A stretch of 64,000 nucleotides of DNA from Solimonas variicoloris DSM 15731 (GCF_000382285.1 NZ_KB907926.1:310001-374000); one strand, 5' to 3'. Counted from the stretch's first letter, positions 7,578-17,606 are shown. Notes: a model not told the origin generated them from the sequence alone. Made by a program: numbers and translations.

Positions 7578-9938
7578 TCAGCCGCCGCAGGGCTGCGCCG
7601 GCAGCGCCTCGCCGGCCGCTCGCCAGTAGGGCTGCGCCACCGGCGGCGCGTTCCAGTAGTGCGCCGCGCGCTCGCGCCAGCGCTCGACGCGCAGCGTATC
7701 GCCGGCGCGGAAGATCGTGATCGCCCCCGCCTCGCCGCTCATCGACAGGCGCGCGCCGCAGTCGAGGTAGCGGCGCACGACCTCCGCGCGCGGATGGCCG
7801 AAGCGGTTGTGCCAGCCGCTCGCGAAGATCACCTCGCGCGCACCGACGGCGGCGACGAAGGCCGGACTCGAGGAGCTGCGGCTGCCGTGATGCGGCGCCA
7901 GCAGCACGTCGGCGCGCAGCGCCGCCGGATGGGCGTCGAGCAGCCGCGCCTCGGCGCGCCGCTCGATGTCGCCTGGCAGCAGCAGCGAGAACGGCCCGTC
8001 GATCTTCAACACGCAGGAGCGGTCATTGTCGGCGCGCGCGTCGTCCGCGCCGGCCGCGGCCGGCGGATGCAGCAGCGCGAAGCGCACGCCGTCCCACTCC
8101 CAGCGCTCGCCGTCGCGGCACGGTTCGCCGCCTTCGGTGCCGATCTCGCGCATCGGTCGCAGCAGGCGCCGCAGCGCCGGCACGCCGCCGGCGTGATCGC
8201 GATCGCCGTGCGACAGCACCAGCAGATCGACGCCGCGCAGTCCGCGCGTCAGCACGTACGGCGCGACCACCGCGGCACCGGCGTCGAAGCCGTCTTCGTA
8301 GGCGGGCCCTGCATCGAACAGCAGGCTGTGGCGCGCGGTGCGCACCAGCACCGAAAGCCCCTGCCCGACGTCGAGCACCTGCAGCTCCAGACCACCGCGC
8401 ACCGGCTGCTGCGGCGGCCACAGCAGCGGCAGCAGGCACAGGACGCCGAGCGGCCGCAGCGGCAGTCCGGCCGGCGCAAACAGCAGCAGGCTGCCGAGCA
8501 GCGCCAGGGCCAGCGCCGCCAGCGGCGGCGCCGACGGCAGCCAGGCCAGCGGCCAGTGCGCGGCGAGCGCCTGCAGCGCCGCGAGCACCCATTCGAGCAG
8601 CGTCGCCGTCGGCGGCAGCCATGCGCCGGCCAGCGCCGGCGACAGCGAAGCGGCCAGCGCGACCAGCAGCAGCGCCGGCGTCAGCAGCGCGAACAGCGGC
8701 ACCGCGAGCAGGTTGACGAACGGCGCCGCCCAGGCCAGGCCGTGAAAATAGAACAGCGTCAACGGCGCCAGCACGAAGCTCAGGAACAGCTGCACGCGCA
8801 CCGCGGCGCGCCAGGCCGGCTGCGGCCGCCAGCGACCGACGACCAGATAGAAGATCGCGCCGACGGCGGCGAACGACAGCCACAGGCCCGGCGCCAGCAC
8901 GGCGCAAGGATCGGCGGCGACGATCGCCAGCCAGGCCAGCGCCAGCGCCCGGCTCGGTTGCGTGAAGCGGTACAGCGCCGCCGCAGCGACCAGCACCAGC
9001 AGCATGAACAGGGCGCGGGCAACCGGCGGTTCGAAGCCGGCGAGCAGCGCGTAGACGGTGGCGACGCCGGCCGAACCGAACAGCGCGGCGCGCTGCGCCG
9101 GCAGGCGCAGGCACAGCCACGCCGACAGCGACCAGGCCCAGCGCAGCACGAAGTACGCGAAACCCGACACCAGCGCCAGATTGAAGCCGGAGATCGCGAT
9201 CAGGTGCGTGGTGCCGGTCAGCCGGAAGGCGTCCCAGTCGGCGTCGCCCAGTTCGGCAGTGGCGCCGATCGTCAGCGCCTTGAGCAGTGCGGCGCCCGGG
9301 CGCGCGCCGAGCGTGGCGTCGACGCGATCGCTCCAGGCCTGGCGCAGGCGCAGCACCGGCCAGGCGCCGGCCGCCGCGCAAGACTCCGCCTCGCGCACCG
9401 TTGCCGTCGCGCCGAGATGCTGACGGAACAGCCAGGCCTCGTAGTCGAAGCCGCCGGGATTCAGCGAACCGTGCGGCGCGCGCAGGCGCAGTTTCAGGCG
9501 CCAGCACTGGCCGCCGGCCGGTGCCGCGTCGGTGCGGTACCACGACACGCGGATGCGCGACGGCAGGTCCGCGCCCGGTTCCGGCACGAAGGTGAAGCGC
9601 CAGGTGCGGCGCGGGGCGCCGTCCTCGCCGGCCGGCTCGTCGGCGCGTTCCGGCAGCGAGGCGATCGTGCCGCGCACCCAGCGTTCCTCGTTGTAGCGCG
9701 CGTCGAGCCAGCGCGCGTCCAGCTGGCGCTGCGCGTGCCAGCCCGTCAGCAGCGCGCCGAGCAGCGCCGCGAGCAGCAGCGCGCGACCGCGCCACGGCCA
9801 CAGCGCCGGCGGCAGCAGCGCGGCGTACCAGTACGGCGACAACAGGGACGGCAGGGCGTGCACGAACAGCACGCCCGCCGTGAAGGCGATCGCTACGGCA
9901 CGGAGGTCTGCACCAGGCGCCCGCTGTCGAGCGTCCAT
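7578..9938 (-). CDS. comEC: ComEC/Rec2-family DNA-uptake channel
   Basis: Inner-membrane protein that passes single-stranded DNA into the cytoplasm during natural transformation. The 786-residue protein has N-terminal membrane helices, a ComEC_N extracellular domain, the Competence core ([18 protein letters not shown]) with many membrane segments, and a C-terminal metallo-beta-lactamase domain ([41 protein letters not shown]). The chosen ATG at 9938 lies 46 bp inside the end of lolD, so translation is probably coupled. Other competence genes are not in the window. Confidence 0.93.
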   Translation of the reverse strand: MDARQRAPGADLRAVAIAFTAGVLFVHALPSLLSPYWYAALLPPALWPWRGRALLLAALLGALLTGWHAQRQLDARWLDARYNEERWVRGTIASLPERADEPAGEDGAPRRTWRFTFVPEPGADLPSRIRVSWYRTDAAPAGGQCWRLKLRLRAPHGSLNPGGFDYEAWLFRQHLGATATVREAESCAAAGAWPVLRLRQAWSDRVDATLGARPGAALLKALTIGATAELGDADWDAFRLTGTTHLIAISGFNLALVSGFAYFVLRWAWSLSAWLCLRLPAQRAALFGSAGVATVYALLAGFEPPVARALFMLLVLVAAAALYRFTQPSRALALAWLAIVAADPCAVLAPGLWLSFAAVGAIFYLVVGRWRPQPAWRAAVRVQLFLSFVLAPLTLFYFHGLAWAAPFVNLLAVPLFALLTPALLLVALAASLSPALAGAWLPPTATLLEWVLAALQALAAHWPLAWLPSAPPLAALALALLGSLLLFAPAGLPLRPLGVLCLLPLLWPPQQPVRGGLELQVLDVGQGLSVLVRTARHSLLFDAGPAYEDGFDAGAAVVAPYVLTRGLRGVDLLVLSHGDRDHAGGVPALRRLLRPMREIGTEGGEPCRDGERWEWDGVRFALLHPPAAAGADDARADNDRSCVLKIDGPFSLLLPGDIERRAEARLLDAHPAALRADVLLAPHHGSRSSSSPAFVAAVGAREVIFASGWHNRFGHPRAEVVRRYLDCGARLSMSGEAGAITIFRAGDTLRVERWRERAAHYWNAPPVAQPYWRAAGEALPAQPCGG

Positions 9939-10663
9939 ATGCGGTCCATGCGGGCAGCCAGATGCAGGTCGTGGGTGACGACGACCAGGCTGGTGCCGAG
10001 TTCGCGGTTGAGCTCCAGCATCAGATCGAACACGCGTTCGGCGGTCTTGGTGTCGAGATTGCCGGTCGGCTCGTCGGCGAGCACGCAGGCCGGCCGCGTC
10101 ACCAGCGCCCGCGCGACCGCCGCGCGCTGGCGCTCGCCGCCGGACAGCTCGCCCGGCTTGTGCTGCTGGCGCGCGCCGAGGCCGACGCGTTCGAGCAGTT
10201 CACCCGCACGCTTGAAGGCTTCGCGATCCGGCGTGCGCCGGATCAGCAGCGGCATCGCCACGTTCTCGAGCGCCGTGAACTCCGGCAGCAGATGATGGAA
10301 TTGGTAGACGAAGCCGAGCGCGCGATTGCGCAGCCGCCCGCGCGCCGCGTCCGACAGCGCCGACATGTTCTCGCCATCGACCCAGACTTCGCCGGACGTC
10401 GGCGCGTCGAGGCCGCCGAGGCAGTGCAGCAGCGTCGACTTGCCGCTGCCGCTGGCGCCGACGATCGCGACACGCTCGCCGCGGCCGATCGCCAGATCGA
10501 TGCCCTGGAGCACGTCGAGATGCAGACGGCCGTCGTCGAAAGTCTTGCCGAGGTTCTTGGCCTCGATGATGGTCGGGTTCATGCCTGCAACAACACTCTC
10601 TCGCGACGCCAGATCCCCGCGCTCCGCGTGGGTCCCCGCCATGCCGTTCGTGCCTTTACTCAT
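9893..10663 (-). CDS. lolD: Lipoprotein-releasing ABC transporter ATPase
   Basis: ATPase of the LolCDE system that extracts outer-membrane lipoproteins from the inner membrane. Walker [10 protein letters not shown], signature [16 protein letters not shown], Walker [12 protein letters not shown] and the H-loop VVVTHDLHL are intact. ATG 10663 overlaps the lolC stop by 8 bp and has GGAGG 9 nt upstream, so coupled initiation there is likely. The family normally begins around [13 protein letters not shown] (ATG 10582), so a 27-residue N-terminal extension is implied, or the later start is the true one. Confidence 0.94.
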   Translation of the reverse strand: MSKGTNGMAGTHAERGDLASRESVVAGMNPTIIEAKNLGKTFDDGRLHLDVLQGIDLAIGRGERVAIVGASGSGKSTLLHCLGGLDAPTSGEVWVDGENMSALSDAARGRLRNRALGFVYQFHHLLPEFTALENVAMPLLIRRTPDREAFKRAGELLERVGLGARQQHKPGELSGGERQRAAVARALVTRPACVLADEPTGNLDTKTAERVFDLMLELNRELGTSLVVVTHDLHLAARMDRIWTLDSGRLVQTSVP

Positions 10664-11903
10664 AGCGCAGCGCCTCCGCCGGCTGCACGCGCGACGCGCG
10701 CCAGGCGGGATAGAGCGTCGACAGCAGGCCGAGCGCGAGCGACAGCGAGCCGATGCGGACGACGTCGGACAGCTTCAGCTCCGACGGCAGATCGCTGATG
10801 TAGTAGACATCCGGCGCCAGGAACTGGTGATTGGTGAGCCGCTCGAGCAGCGGCACCAGCGTCTCGACGTTGAGCGCCAGCAGCACGCCGCCGGCCACGC
10901 CGAGCGCGGTGCCGACGAAGCCGATGATCGAGCCCTGCACCATGAAGATCGCCATGATCGAACGCGGCGTCGCGCCGAGCGTGCGCAGGATGGCGATGTC
11001 GGCCTGCTTGTCCTGCACGACCATCACCAGCGTCGAGACGATGTTGAAAGCGGCGACGCCGACGATCAGCGACAGAATGATGAACATCACCATCTTCTCG
11101 GTCGCCACGGCGCGGAAGAAGTTGGCGTGGCTGCGCGTCCAGTCGGAGATGTAGTAGATGCCCGGCAGCTGGTTGGCGAGATCGCGCGCGACGCGCGGCG
11201 CCGCGAACAGATCGTGCAGCTTCAGGCGCACGCCGGTGACGGTGTCGTCCATGCGCAGCAGCGCCTGCGCGTCCTGCAGATTGATCAGCACCAGACCGCG
11301 GTCGAACTCGTACATGCCGACGCGGAAGATGCCGCTGACCGTGAAGCGGCGGAAGCGCGGCAGCACGCCGGCCGGCGTCACCGAGGCCTGCGGGATCATC
11401 AGGTCGACCTTGTCGCCGATCGTCGCGCCGAGCGATTCGGCCAGTTCCGAGCCGAGCACGATGTTGTAGGAGCCGGGCGTCAGCGACTCGAAGGTGCCGG
11501 CCTTGATGTGCTGGCCGATTTCGGAGACCCGGTTCTCCTCGGCCGGAATCACGCCGCGCAGCATCGTGCCGGACAGGTCGGAGCCGACCTTGACCATGCC
11601 CTCGCCCTCGACGTAAGGCGCGACGGCGGCGATGTCCTGGTTCTGCGCGGCCATCTTGGCGACGCCCTGCCAGTCCTCGAGCCCGCCGCGGTAGGCCGCG
11701 ATCGTCGCGTGCGAGGCCATGCCGAGGATGCGCGTGCGCAGTTCGCGCTCGAAGCCGTTCATCACCGACAGCACCGTGATCAGCGCCGTGACGCCGATCG
11801 CGATGCCGAGCATCGAGGCCAGCGAGATGAACGAGATGAAGTGATTGCGCCGTTTCGCCCGCGTGTAGCGCAGGCCGGCAAACAGCTCATATGGATTACG
11901 CAT
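10656..11903 (-). CDS. lolC: Lipoprotein-releasing ABC transporter permease (LolC/LolE family)
   Basis: Inner-membrane permease of the lipoprotein release complex. The N-terminal sequence [27 protein letters not shown] and helix are typical of LolC/E. A periplasmic MacB-like domain follows, then three C-terminal helices (about residues 255-400) with [25 protein letters not shown] chose ATG 11903 over an upstream ATG at 11960 because the family starts here. Only one LolC/E-type permease gene is present, so the complex may use two copies of this protein (LolF-like) or a partner encoded elsewhere. Confidence 0.93.
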   Translation of the reverse strand: MRNPYELFAGLRYTRAKRRNHFISFISLASMLGIAIGVTALITVLSVMNGFERELRTRILGMASHATIAAYRGGLEDWQGVAKMAAQNQDIAAVAPYVEGEGMVKVGSDLSGTMLRGVIPAEENRVSEIGQHIKAGTFESLTPGSYNIVLGSELAESLGATIGDKVDLMIPQASVTPAGVLPRFRRFTVSGIFRVGMYEFDRGLVLINLQDAQALLRMDDTVTGVRLKLHDLFAAPRVARDLANQLPGIYYISDWTRSHANFFRAVATEKMVMFIILSLIVGVAAFNIVSTLVMVVQDKQADIAILRTLGATPRSIMAIFMVQGSIIGFVGTALGVAGGVLLALNVETLVPLLERLTNHQFLAPDVYYISDLPSELKLSDVVRIGSLSLALGLLSTLYPAWRASRVQPAEALRYE

Positions 11904-11973
11904 AAGCGACGGATTGGAGCACACGGCCGCCGGCGCGCGCCACTCGCCCGCCGGCGGCAATGCTGACGGTCGA

Positions 11974-11991
11974 CTGTCACATAGCGGTCAC
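11974..11991 (+). promoter_or_regulatory. Pho box (PhoB-binding site)
   Basis: CTGTCAC-ATAG-CGGTCAC: two heptamers close to the PhoB consensus CTGTCAT, in direct repeat with the standard 4-bp A/T-rich spacer. A weaker third repeat (CTGACGG, 11963-11969) lies one 11-bp period upstream. It sits 100 bp before the PhoX-family gene at 12092 and divergent from lolC. This is the arrangement seen at phosphate-starvation promoters. Confidence 0.7.
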
Positions 11992-12091
11992 AGCATCGCA
12001 ACCATGCTCGGCTAGGGTTCGCGCGTCTCGACCGGCAGGCCACCGCCCGCCACAGGCAGCAATCCCCAACTTGCGACCCAGGGAGTCATCC

Positions 12092-14224
12092 ATGCAGCAC
12101 TCGCCCTCGCGCCGTCACGGCGCCGGCATCGCCACCGCTTGCGCCATCGTCGGCGCCTTCGCGCTCGCCGCTTGCAGCAACGACGACAACAAGCGTCCGA
12201 AAGCCGAACTCAGCGCCGCCAGCCTGAGCTTCCCGGCCACCCTCGCCGGCAAGACCAGCGCCGCGCAGACCCTGACCCTGAGCAACCAGGGTGACGGCGA
12301 ACTGACGATCGCCGGCATCACGGCTGACGACGGCTTTACGCAGACCAATGACTGCGGCGCGAGCCTGGCCGCCCACGCGAGCTGCGAGATCAGCGTCGCC
12401 TTCGCGCCGACCGCCGCCGGCGCCGTCACCGGCAAGCTCAGCGTCGCCGCCAACAGCGAAACCAGTGCCTCGCTGTCGGGCACCGGCCTCGACACCACCG
12501 CCGCGTTCGCGCCGATCGACGCCGCCGCCAGCGATGCCGCCAAGCGCCAGGTCATCGCTTCCGACTACGCGACGATCGACGGCACGACGCGCGAGACCGG
12601 CTTCGTGACGATCCTGCGCTCGGGCGAGCAGCGTGGCAGCAGCAGCGAGCTGAACGTCTACGGCCAGATCGTCGACAACGCCCGCAAGCCGATCCTCAAG
12701 GCCGACGGCTCGACCACGATCGCCGATTCGAACGACTTCTCGTCGATCCTCAAGGTCGGCGGCAAGCTCTACACCGTCTCGCAGTTCGAGAGCCAGCCGG
12801 GCGCGATGTATCTGACCGAGCTGTCGCAGGACGGCGAGACCGGCAAGCTGTCGGCGCTCGGCACCACCGCGCTCGACCTGTCGGGCATCAACGGCATCTG
12901 GAACCCGTGCGCGGGCTCGGTGACGCCGTGGAACACGCACCTGAGCTCGGAAGAGTACGAACCGGACGCCAAGAAGGGTACGGCCAGCGCCAAGGCGATG
13001 GCCGGCTTCTTCGGCGGCGGCTCGACGGTCGGCGGCGACGCCAGCAAGGTCAATCCGTACTTCTGGGGCTATCCGGTCGAAGTCGCGGTCGGCGACACCG
13101 GCGCCGCGACAGTCGCCAAGCACTACTCGATGGGCCGCTTCGCGCACGAGCTGTCGTACGTGATGCCGGACAAGAAGACGGTCTACCAGACCGACGACGG
13201 CACCAACGTCGGCTTCTTCCGCTATGTGGCGACCGCCGCCGGCGACCTCAGCGAAGGCACGCTGTACGCGATGAAGTGGTCGCAGACCAGCGCCGCCGGC
13301 GCCTCGGAACTCGGCACCGCCGACATCTCGTGGGTCGAGCTGGGCACCGCCAAGGACACCGACGTCAAGGCCCTGATCGATGCCGGCAAGACCTTCGCCG
13401 ACATCTTCGACACGGCGAGCCCCGCCGGCGGCGTCTGCCCGGACGGCTACAAGTCGATCAACGCCAATGGCGTCGGCCAGGAATGCCTGAAGCTGAAGGC
13501 CGGACAGGAGAAGGCCGCGGCCTTCCTCGAAACGCGCCGCTACGCCGCCTATCTCGGCGCCACCACCGAGCTGCGCAAGGAAGAAGGCGTGACCTTCGAC
13601 CCGAAGGCCATGAAGCTCTATGTCGCCTACAGCGAAATCAACAACGGCATGGAGGACAACAAGAAGGCCGGCGTCGCCAACACGGCGAGCGACATCGGTG
13701 GTCCGAACCACATCAAGCTGATGTACAACCAGTGCGGCGCGATCTACGCCTATGACGTCGATGCCAGCTACACGGCGACCAAGGTGACCGGCATCCTGAC
13801 CGGCCGCATGACGACCAAGCGCGATCCGAACAAGCTCAATCCGACGACGATCGACGCGTATGCGGCCGAAAGCCCGTTCGTCAACAACAGCTGCGACGTC
13901 AACGCAATCGCCAATCCGGACAACATCAGCTTCATGGCCGACCAGGACACGCTGCTGATCGGCGAGGACTCGGGCGACGAGCACCAGAACGACGCGGTCT
14001 GGGCCTACAACGTCAAGTCGAAGGAGCTGACCCGCATCGGCTCGACCCCGTACGGCGCCGAGACGACCTCGCTGTACTACTACCCGGACGTCAACGACTT
14101 CGGCTACATCATGTTCGTGGTCCAGCACCCGTACGGCGAAAGCGACGGCGACAAGGTGGCCAGCAACAGCGCCGAACGTCGTTCGTACCTCGGCTATGTC
14201 GGCTCGCTGCCGGCGCACAAGTAA
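12092..14224 (+). CDS. PhoX-family (DUF839) phosphatase-like lipoprotein with an N-terminal ASH-type domain
   Basis: The 710-residue envelope protein begins MQHSPSRRHGAG and ends its signal peptide at a lipobox (FALAAC); the RR pair also resembles a Tat signal. Residues about 40-135 form a choice-of-anchor D/ASH-like beta domain (LSFPATLAGKTS, CEISVAFAPTAAGAVTGKL). The rest matches DUF839/PhoX: NPCAGSVTPWNTHLSSEEYE, YSMGRFAHE, VYQTDDGTNVGFFRY. PhoX enzymes are calcium/iron-dependent phosphomonoesterases; activity here is inferred. Initiation at ATG 12092 is supported by AGGGAG just upstream. The Pho box suggests induction by phosphate starvation. Confidence 0.8.
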   Translation: MQHSPSRRHGAGIATACAIVGAFALAACSNDDNKRPKAELSAASLSFPATLAGKTSAAQTLTLSNQGDGELTIAGITADDGFTQTNDCGASLAAHASCEISVAFAPTAAGAVTGKLSVAANSETSASLSGTGLDTTAAFAPIDAAASDAAKRQVIASDYATIDGTTRETGFVTILRSGEQRGSSSELNVYGQIVDNARKPILKADGSTTIADSNDFSSILKVGGKLYTVSQFESQPGAMYLTELSQDGETGKLSALGTTALDLSGINGIWNPCAGSVTPWNTHLSSEEYEPDAKKGTASAKAMAGFFGGGSTVGGDASKVNPYFWGYPVEVAVGDTGAATVAKHYSMGRFAHELSYVMPDKKTVYQTDDGTNVGFFRYVATAAGDLSEGTLYAMKWSQTSAAGASELGTADISWVELGTAKDTDVKALIDAGKTFADIFDTASPAGGVCPDGYKSINANGVGQECLKLKAGQEKAAAFLETRRYAAYLGATTELRKEEGVTFDPKAMKLYVAYSEINNGMEDNKKAGVANTASDIGGPNHIKLMYNQCGAIYAYDVDASYTATKVTGILTGRMTTKRDPNKLNPTTIDAYAAESPFVNNSCDVNAIANPDNISFMADQDTLLIGEDSGDEHQNDAVWAYNVKSKELTRIGSTPYGAETTSLYYYPDVNDFGYIMFVVQHPYGESDGDKVASNSAERRSYLGYVGSLPAHK

Positions 14225-14243
14225 GCAGCCCTTGCGGCACCAC

Positions 14244-14277
14244 GGTTCCGGCGCGTTCCACGCGCCGGAACCTTTTT
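14244..14277 (+). terminator. Intrinsic terminator after the PhoX-family gene
   Basis: GGTTCCGGCGCG-TTCCA-CGCGCCGGAACC forms a 12-bp perfect stem followed by TTTTT. It ends only about 22 bp before the next gene, so the cytochrome gene is either read through or has a promoter overlapping this site. Confidence 0.85.
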
Positions 14278-14299
14278 CTTTGTCGACGGATTTTTCTTC

Positions 14300-15988
14300 A
14301 TGCTGAAAAGAACGCTCCTGTGCACCGGCCTCGGCCTCGCCGCACTGCTGCTCGGCGCCTGCGCACAGCGCGACGACGGCGGCACCGATCTGCGCCGCCC
14401 GGTTCGCAACGACATCGCCAACATTCCGCCGCAGTGCTTCACGCGCACCCGCGACGCCGACGGCCGCGTGCAGAATCCCTGCTACGTCTGCCACGCCGAC
14501 GCCGACGAGCCGAACTACCAGAGCCAGCCGGAAAGCCAGCTGTCGTACGCCTTCCCGTTGCTGCGCTCGGCGGACAAGGTCCGCAACGACTGGACCAACC
14601 TCTTCGTCGACCGCCGCGATGCCGTCGCGGCCGTTCATGACGACGAGATCCTGCGCTATGTGCGCACCGACAACTATCGCGCCGCCGACGGCGGCATCCT
14701 GCTCGCCCGCCGCCTGGCGCGGCTGCCGGCGCGCTGGGACGTCGACGGCGACGGCCGCTGGGGCGGCTATGTGCCGGACGCCGCATTCCGCTTCGACGCC
14801 GAAGGCTTCGACCGCGACGGCGACGGACGCCCGACCGGCTGGCGCGCGTTCGCGTACTTCCCGTTCCCGGGCAGCTTCATGCCGACCAACGGCGCGTTCG
14901 ACGACGTGCTGATCCGCCTGCCAGACGCCTTCCGCACTGCCGAGAACGGCCACGCCGACGACATCGTCTACAAGACCAACCTCGCCATCGTCGAGGCGCT
15001 GGTGCGCCGCGCCGACGTCGCCATCGAGCCCACCGCCGAGCGCGCGCTCGGCGTCGACCTCGACCACGACGGCCAGCTCGGCAGCGCCTCCCGCGTCGTC
15101 TACGACTGGGCGCCGACGCAGGGCCGCACGATGTCCTACGTCGGCCGCGCGCGCCTCGATCAGCAGGCCGGCCGCGTGCATGCGGCCGCCGGGCTGTTCC
15201 CCGAAGGCACCGAGTTTTTGCACAGCGTGCGCTACCTCGACGTCGCCGCCGACGGCCGCGTGCAGCCGGCGCCGCGCATGAAGGAGCTGCGCTACAGCCG
15301 CAAGCGCCTGTGGCTCAACTACTCGGATCTGCGTCAGCAGGCGGTGCTCGAGGACAAGGAGGCGACGCTGTCGCCCGATCGTCCGGAGCAGTACCTCGGC
15401 GATCCCGAGCAGGGACTCGAAAGCAAGCTTGGCTGGATCTACCAGGGCTTCATCGAGGACGCGCGCGGCAACCTGCGTCCGCAGACGCGCGAGGAGTCGC
15501 AGTTCTGCGTCGGCTGCCATGGCGGCCTGTCGGCGACCGACGACGGCATCTTCTCGTTCTCGCGCAAGCTCGCCTCGGGCCCCGCGCACGGCTGGTATCA
15601 CTGGGGCGATCGCCCGTTCGAGGGCTTGCCCGATCCGCTGCGCCGCGACGGCCAGCCGGAGTTCGCGACCTATCTGATGAACAACGCCGCCGGCGACGAA
15701 TACCGCGCCAACGACGAAGTGCGCGCGCGCTTCTTCACCGCCGACGGCAAGCCCAAGCCGGAAGCCTTCGCGCGGCTGCGCGGCGATCTGTCGGTTCTGA
15801 TGCTGCCGACGCCGGCGCGCGCACTGACGCTCGACAAGGCCTACCGCCTGCTGGTGCGCGAGCAGTCGTTCGAACACGGTCGCGACGCCGTGCTGGCGCC
15901 GGCGACCCACGTCTGGCCGGCGATCGAGCAGGACGCGCCGACCGGCATCGAGACGCCGCTGCCGGCGCCGCGTCTCGCCGTCCCCTAG
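14300..15988 (+). CDS. Di-heme c-type cytochrome lipoprotein of unknown role
   Basis: The signal peptide ends in a lipobox (LLLGAC), so the protein is probably lipid-anchored. There are two haem c sites: NPCYVCH (residues 61-65) and FCVGCH (about 403-407). Between them are three Asp/Gly-rich loops (DVDGDGRWGG, DRDGDGRPTGW, DLDHDGQLG) that resemble calcium-binding loops. At 562 residues it is much larger than a simple cytochrome, and I recognise no catalytic family. Its placement after the PhoX-family lipoprotein suggests a shared envelope function, but a strong terminator separates the two. Confidence 0.75.
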   Translation: MLKRTLLCTGLGLAALLLGACAQRDDGGTDLRRPVRNDIANIPPQCFTRTRDADGRVQNPCYVCHADADEPNYQSQPESQLSYAFPLLRSADKVRNDWTNLFVDRRDAVAAVHDDEILRYVRTDNYRAADGGILLARRLARLPARWDVDGDGRWGGYVPDAAFRFDAEGFDRDGDGRPTGWRAFAYFPFPGSFMPTNGAFDDVLIRLPDAFRTAENGHADDIVYKTNLAIVEALVRRADVAIEPTAERALGVDLDHDGQLGSASRVVYDWAPTQGRTMSYVGRARLDQQAGRVHAAAGLFPEGTEFLHSVRYLDVAADGRVQPAPRMKELRYSRKRLWLNYSDLRQQAVLEDKEATLSPDRPEQYLGDPEQGLESKLGWIYQGFIEDARGNLRPQTREESQFCVGCHGGLSATDDGIFSFSRKLASGPAHGWYHWGDRPFEGLPDPLRRDGQPEFATYLMNNAAGDEYRANDEVRARFFTADGKPKPEAFARLRGDLSVLMLPTPARALTLDKAYRLLVREQSFEHGRDAVLAPATHVWPAIEQDAPTGIETPLPAPRLAVP

Positions 15989-16106
15989 GAAGGAACGCCC
16001 GGAAAATTGCGCGCCTCGCGCCGGGGAATGTCCCGCAGCCTTGGGTGAATTCCCGAATGGCTGCCCCCCGGCACGCAGCGGAGAATCGGTCGCCGACAGC
16101 GCACGT

Positions 16107-16133
16107 CACCCGGGCCCCGCGCGGGCCCGGGTG
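16107..16133. other. Strong hairpin between the cytochrome and the E1-alpha-like gene
   Basis: CACCCGGGCCC and GGGCCCGGGTG form an 11-bp perfect stem with a 5-nt loop. No T-run follows on either strand, so termination is uncertain; it may be a transcript-stabilising or simple intergenic palindrome. Nothing else is visible between 15989 and 16180. Confidence 0.4.
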
Positions 16134-16180
16134 ATTCAGGGAGACGACGTGCGGACAACGACAACGATTCAGGACCGCGC

Positions 16181-17125
16181 GTGATCCATTCCGATCCTGC
16201 GGCGACGCGCGTCGCCCGCTTCCAGGTCTTCCTCACGCAGTTTCTCGATGCGGAAGGACAGGTGCGGGCGCCGCTGCCGGACTTCGCGCGCCAGCCGGAT
16301 ACCTTGCGCGCGTTCTACCGGGCGATGGTCGAGGCGCGCAGCTTCGACAAGAAGGCCGTCGCCCTGCAGCGCGCCGGGCTGCTGCGCCACGATCGGAACG
16401 GACTCGGCCGCGAGGCGATCGGCACCGCCATCGGCCACGCGCTGCGCGCCGACGACATGCTCGTGCCGCCGCACCGCGAATGCGCGGCGCTGCTGATCCG
16501 CGGCATGGCGATGCCCGCGCTGCTGCGCCGCTGGGCCAGCGCCACCGACGACGACGCTGCGGCGCTGCCGCAAGCGTTCGCCGCGGCGCGCGCCGCTCGC
16601 GACGAACGCAGCGCCCGCATCGTGCTGCTGTCCTGCGACGACGCGGTCGTCGACGCGCCCTTCATCGCCGCCGCGACCGCCGCGACGCAGGCCAATCTGC
16701 CGATCGTGCTCGTGGTCACCAGCCCGCAATGGCCGGTGCCGGCGGCCAGCGCGACGCTCGCGCACCGCGCCCTCGCCGCCGGCGTGCATGCCGAGCTGGT
16801 CGACGGCAACGACATCGTCGCCACGCATTTCACCTTCGTCCGCGCCGTCGAGCGCGCGCGCCGCGGCGGCGGCCCGACGCTGATCGAGGCCTTGAGCCCG
16901 CGCCTGCGCGACGGACACGGCGACGACGCCGCACGCCGGCGCTCGGCCGACGAGCTGCGCGCCGCCTGGGAGCGCTGTCCGATCCGGCGCCTGAAGCGCT
17001 ACATCGAGAGCCAGAACCTGTGGTCGATCGAACAGGAAGAAGCGCTGCTGATCGACGCCGGCGAGAAGGTCGAAGCCGCGGCGCGCGCCTTCATCGCGCA
17101 GACGGACGTCGCCGGCACCGGCTAG
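16181..17125 (+). CDS. Degenerate 2-oxoacid dehydrogenase E1-alpha-like protein (orphan)
   Basis: The 314-residue protein follows the E1-alpha pattern of pyruvate/branched-chain dehydrogenases: YRAMVEARSFDKKAVALQRAG, LGREAIGTAIGHALRADD, PPHRECAALLIRGM, and later ELVDGNDIVATHFTFVRAVERAR, GPTLIEALSPR, PIRRLKRYIESQNLWS. The thiamine-diphosphate motif, normally GDG...N, reads CDDAVVDAP...TSPQW, so the Mg/ThDP ligands appear lost. No E1-beta, E2 or E3 gene is adjacent. I infer a pseudoenzyme or decaying paralogue. The start is GTG 16181. Confidence 0.7.
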   Translation: MIHSDPAATRVARFQVFLTQFLDAEGQVRAPLPDFARQPDTLRAFYRAMVEARSFDKKAVALQRAGLLRHDRNGLGREAIGTAIGHALRADDMLVPPHRECAALLIRGMAMPALLRRWASATDDDAAALPQAFAAARAARDERSARIVLLSCDDAVVDAPFIAAATAATQANLPIVLVVTSPQWPVPAASATLAHRALAAGVHAELVDGNDIVATHFTFVRAVERARRGGGPTLIEALSPRLRDGHGDDAARRRSADELRAAWERCPIRRLKRYIESQNLWSIEQEEALLIDAGEKVEAAARAFIAQTDVAGTG

Positions 17126-17172
17126 GGCCCGGCACGACGCCCCGTCCGGGCTTCGAAAACGACGCCGGCCGA

Positions 17173-17181
17173 TGCTATAGT
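17173..17181 (+). promoter_or_regulatory. Extended -10 promoter element
   Basis: TGC-TATAGT forms an extended -10 (TGn-TATAnT type) 30 bp before ATG 17212. No good -35 is evident, which extended -10 promoters can tolerate. It most likely drives the small exported protein that follows. Confidence 0.45.
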
Positions 17182-17211
17182 CCGCTCAAGCTTTGGGGGC
17201 CAAGTCTTTTT

Positions 17212-17568
17212 ATGCGCAAGACTTTTTGTGGGGCGCTCGCATTCGCCGCGAGCCTGGCGGCTGGTTTGGCCGCACCGCTCGCCGGCGCCGGACAGCTGGA
17301 CCTGCCGGCCGCCGAGACGGCGCCGGAAAGCAAGCCGATCGTGCTGCCGCAGCGCGGCCAGGCCCAGGCCAGCGTGCTGCGCGAATTCGGCGAGCCGCGT
17401 GCGCGCCATGCGCCGGCCGGCGGCGGCAGCGCGCAGCATCCGCCGATCACGCGCTGGGACTACGACGGCTACTCGGTGTTCTTCGAGCGCACGACGGTGA
17501 TCGACGTGGTCACCAAGGGCGACCCGCCGCCGCTGTCGCATGTCGACGAACTCGCGCCGGCGCAATAG
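17212..17568 (+). CDS. Small exported protein of unknown function
   Basis: 118 residues: a cleavable signal peptide (MRKTFCGALAFAASLAAGLAAPLAGAG) and a short mature domain with SVLREFGEPRARH and ITRWDYDGYSVFFERTTVIDVV. The second part resembles the small repeat-like fold (lipoprotein SmpA/OmlA style: GEP then a W-x-Y strand and a final strand) found in many periplasmic proteins of Gammaproteobacteria. I do not recognise a named family. It is transcribed alone and followed by a strong terminator. Confidence 0.7.
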   Translation: MRKTFCGALAFAASLAAGLAAPLAGAGQLDLPAAETAPESKPIVLPQRGQAQASVLREFGEPRARHAPAGGGSAQHPPITRWDYDGYSVFFERTTVIDVVTKGDPPPLSHVDELAPAQ

Positions 17569-17606
17569 CGAGCGGACGTCGTCGCACGGTAAAATCGGTT
17601 TCGCAT

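Noticed and set aside
12086-15910. 1,274-codon minus-strand open frame opposite the PhoX-like and cytochrome genes
   Set aside because: Composition is Arg/Ala/Val-rich without domains, and both opposing genes have signal peptides and clear motifs. It is a GC-bias artefact.
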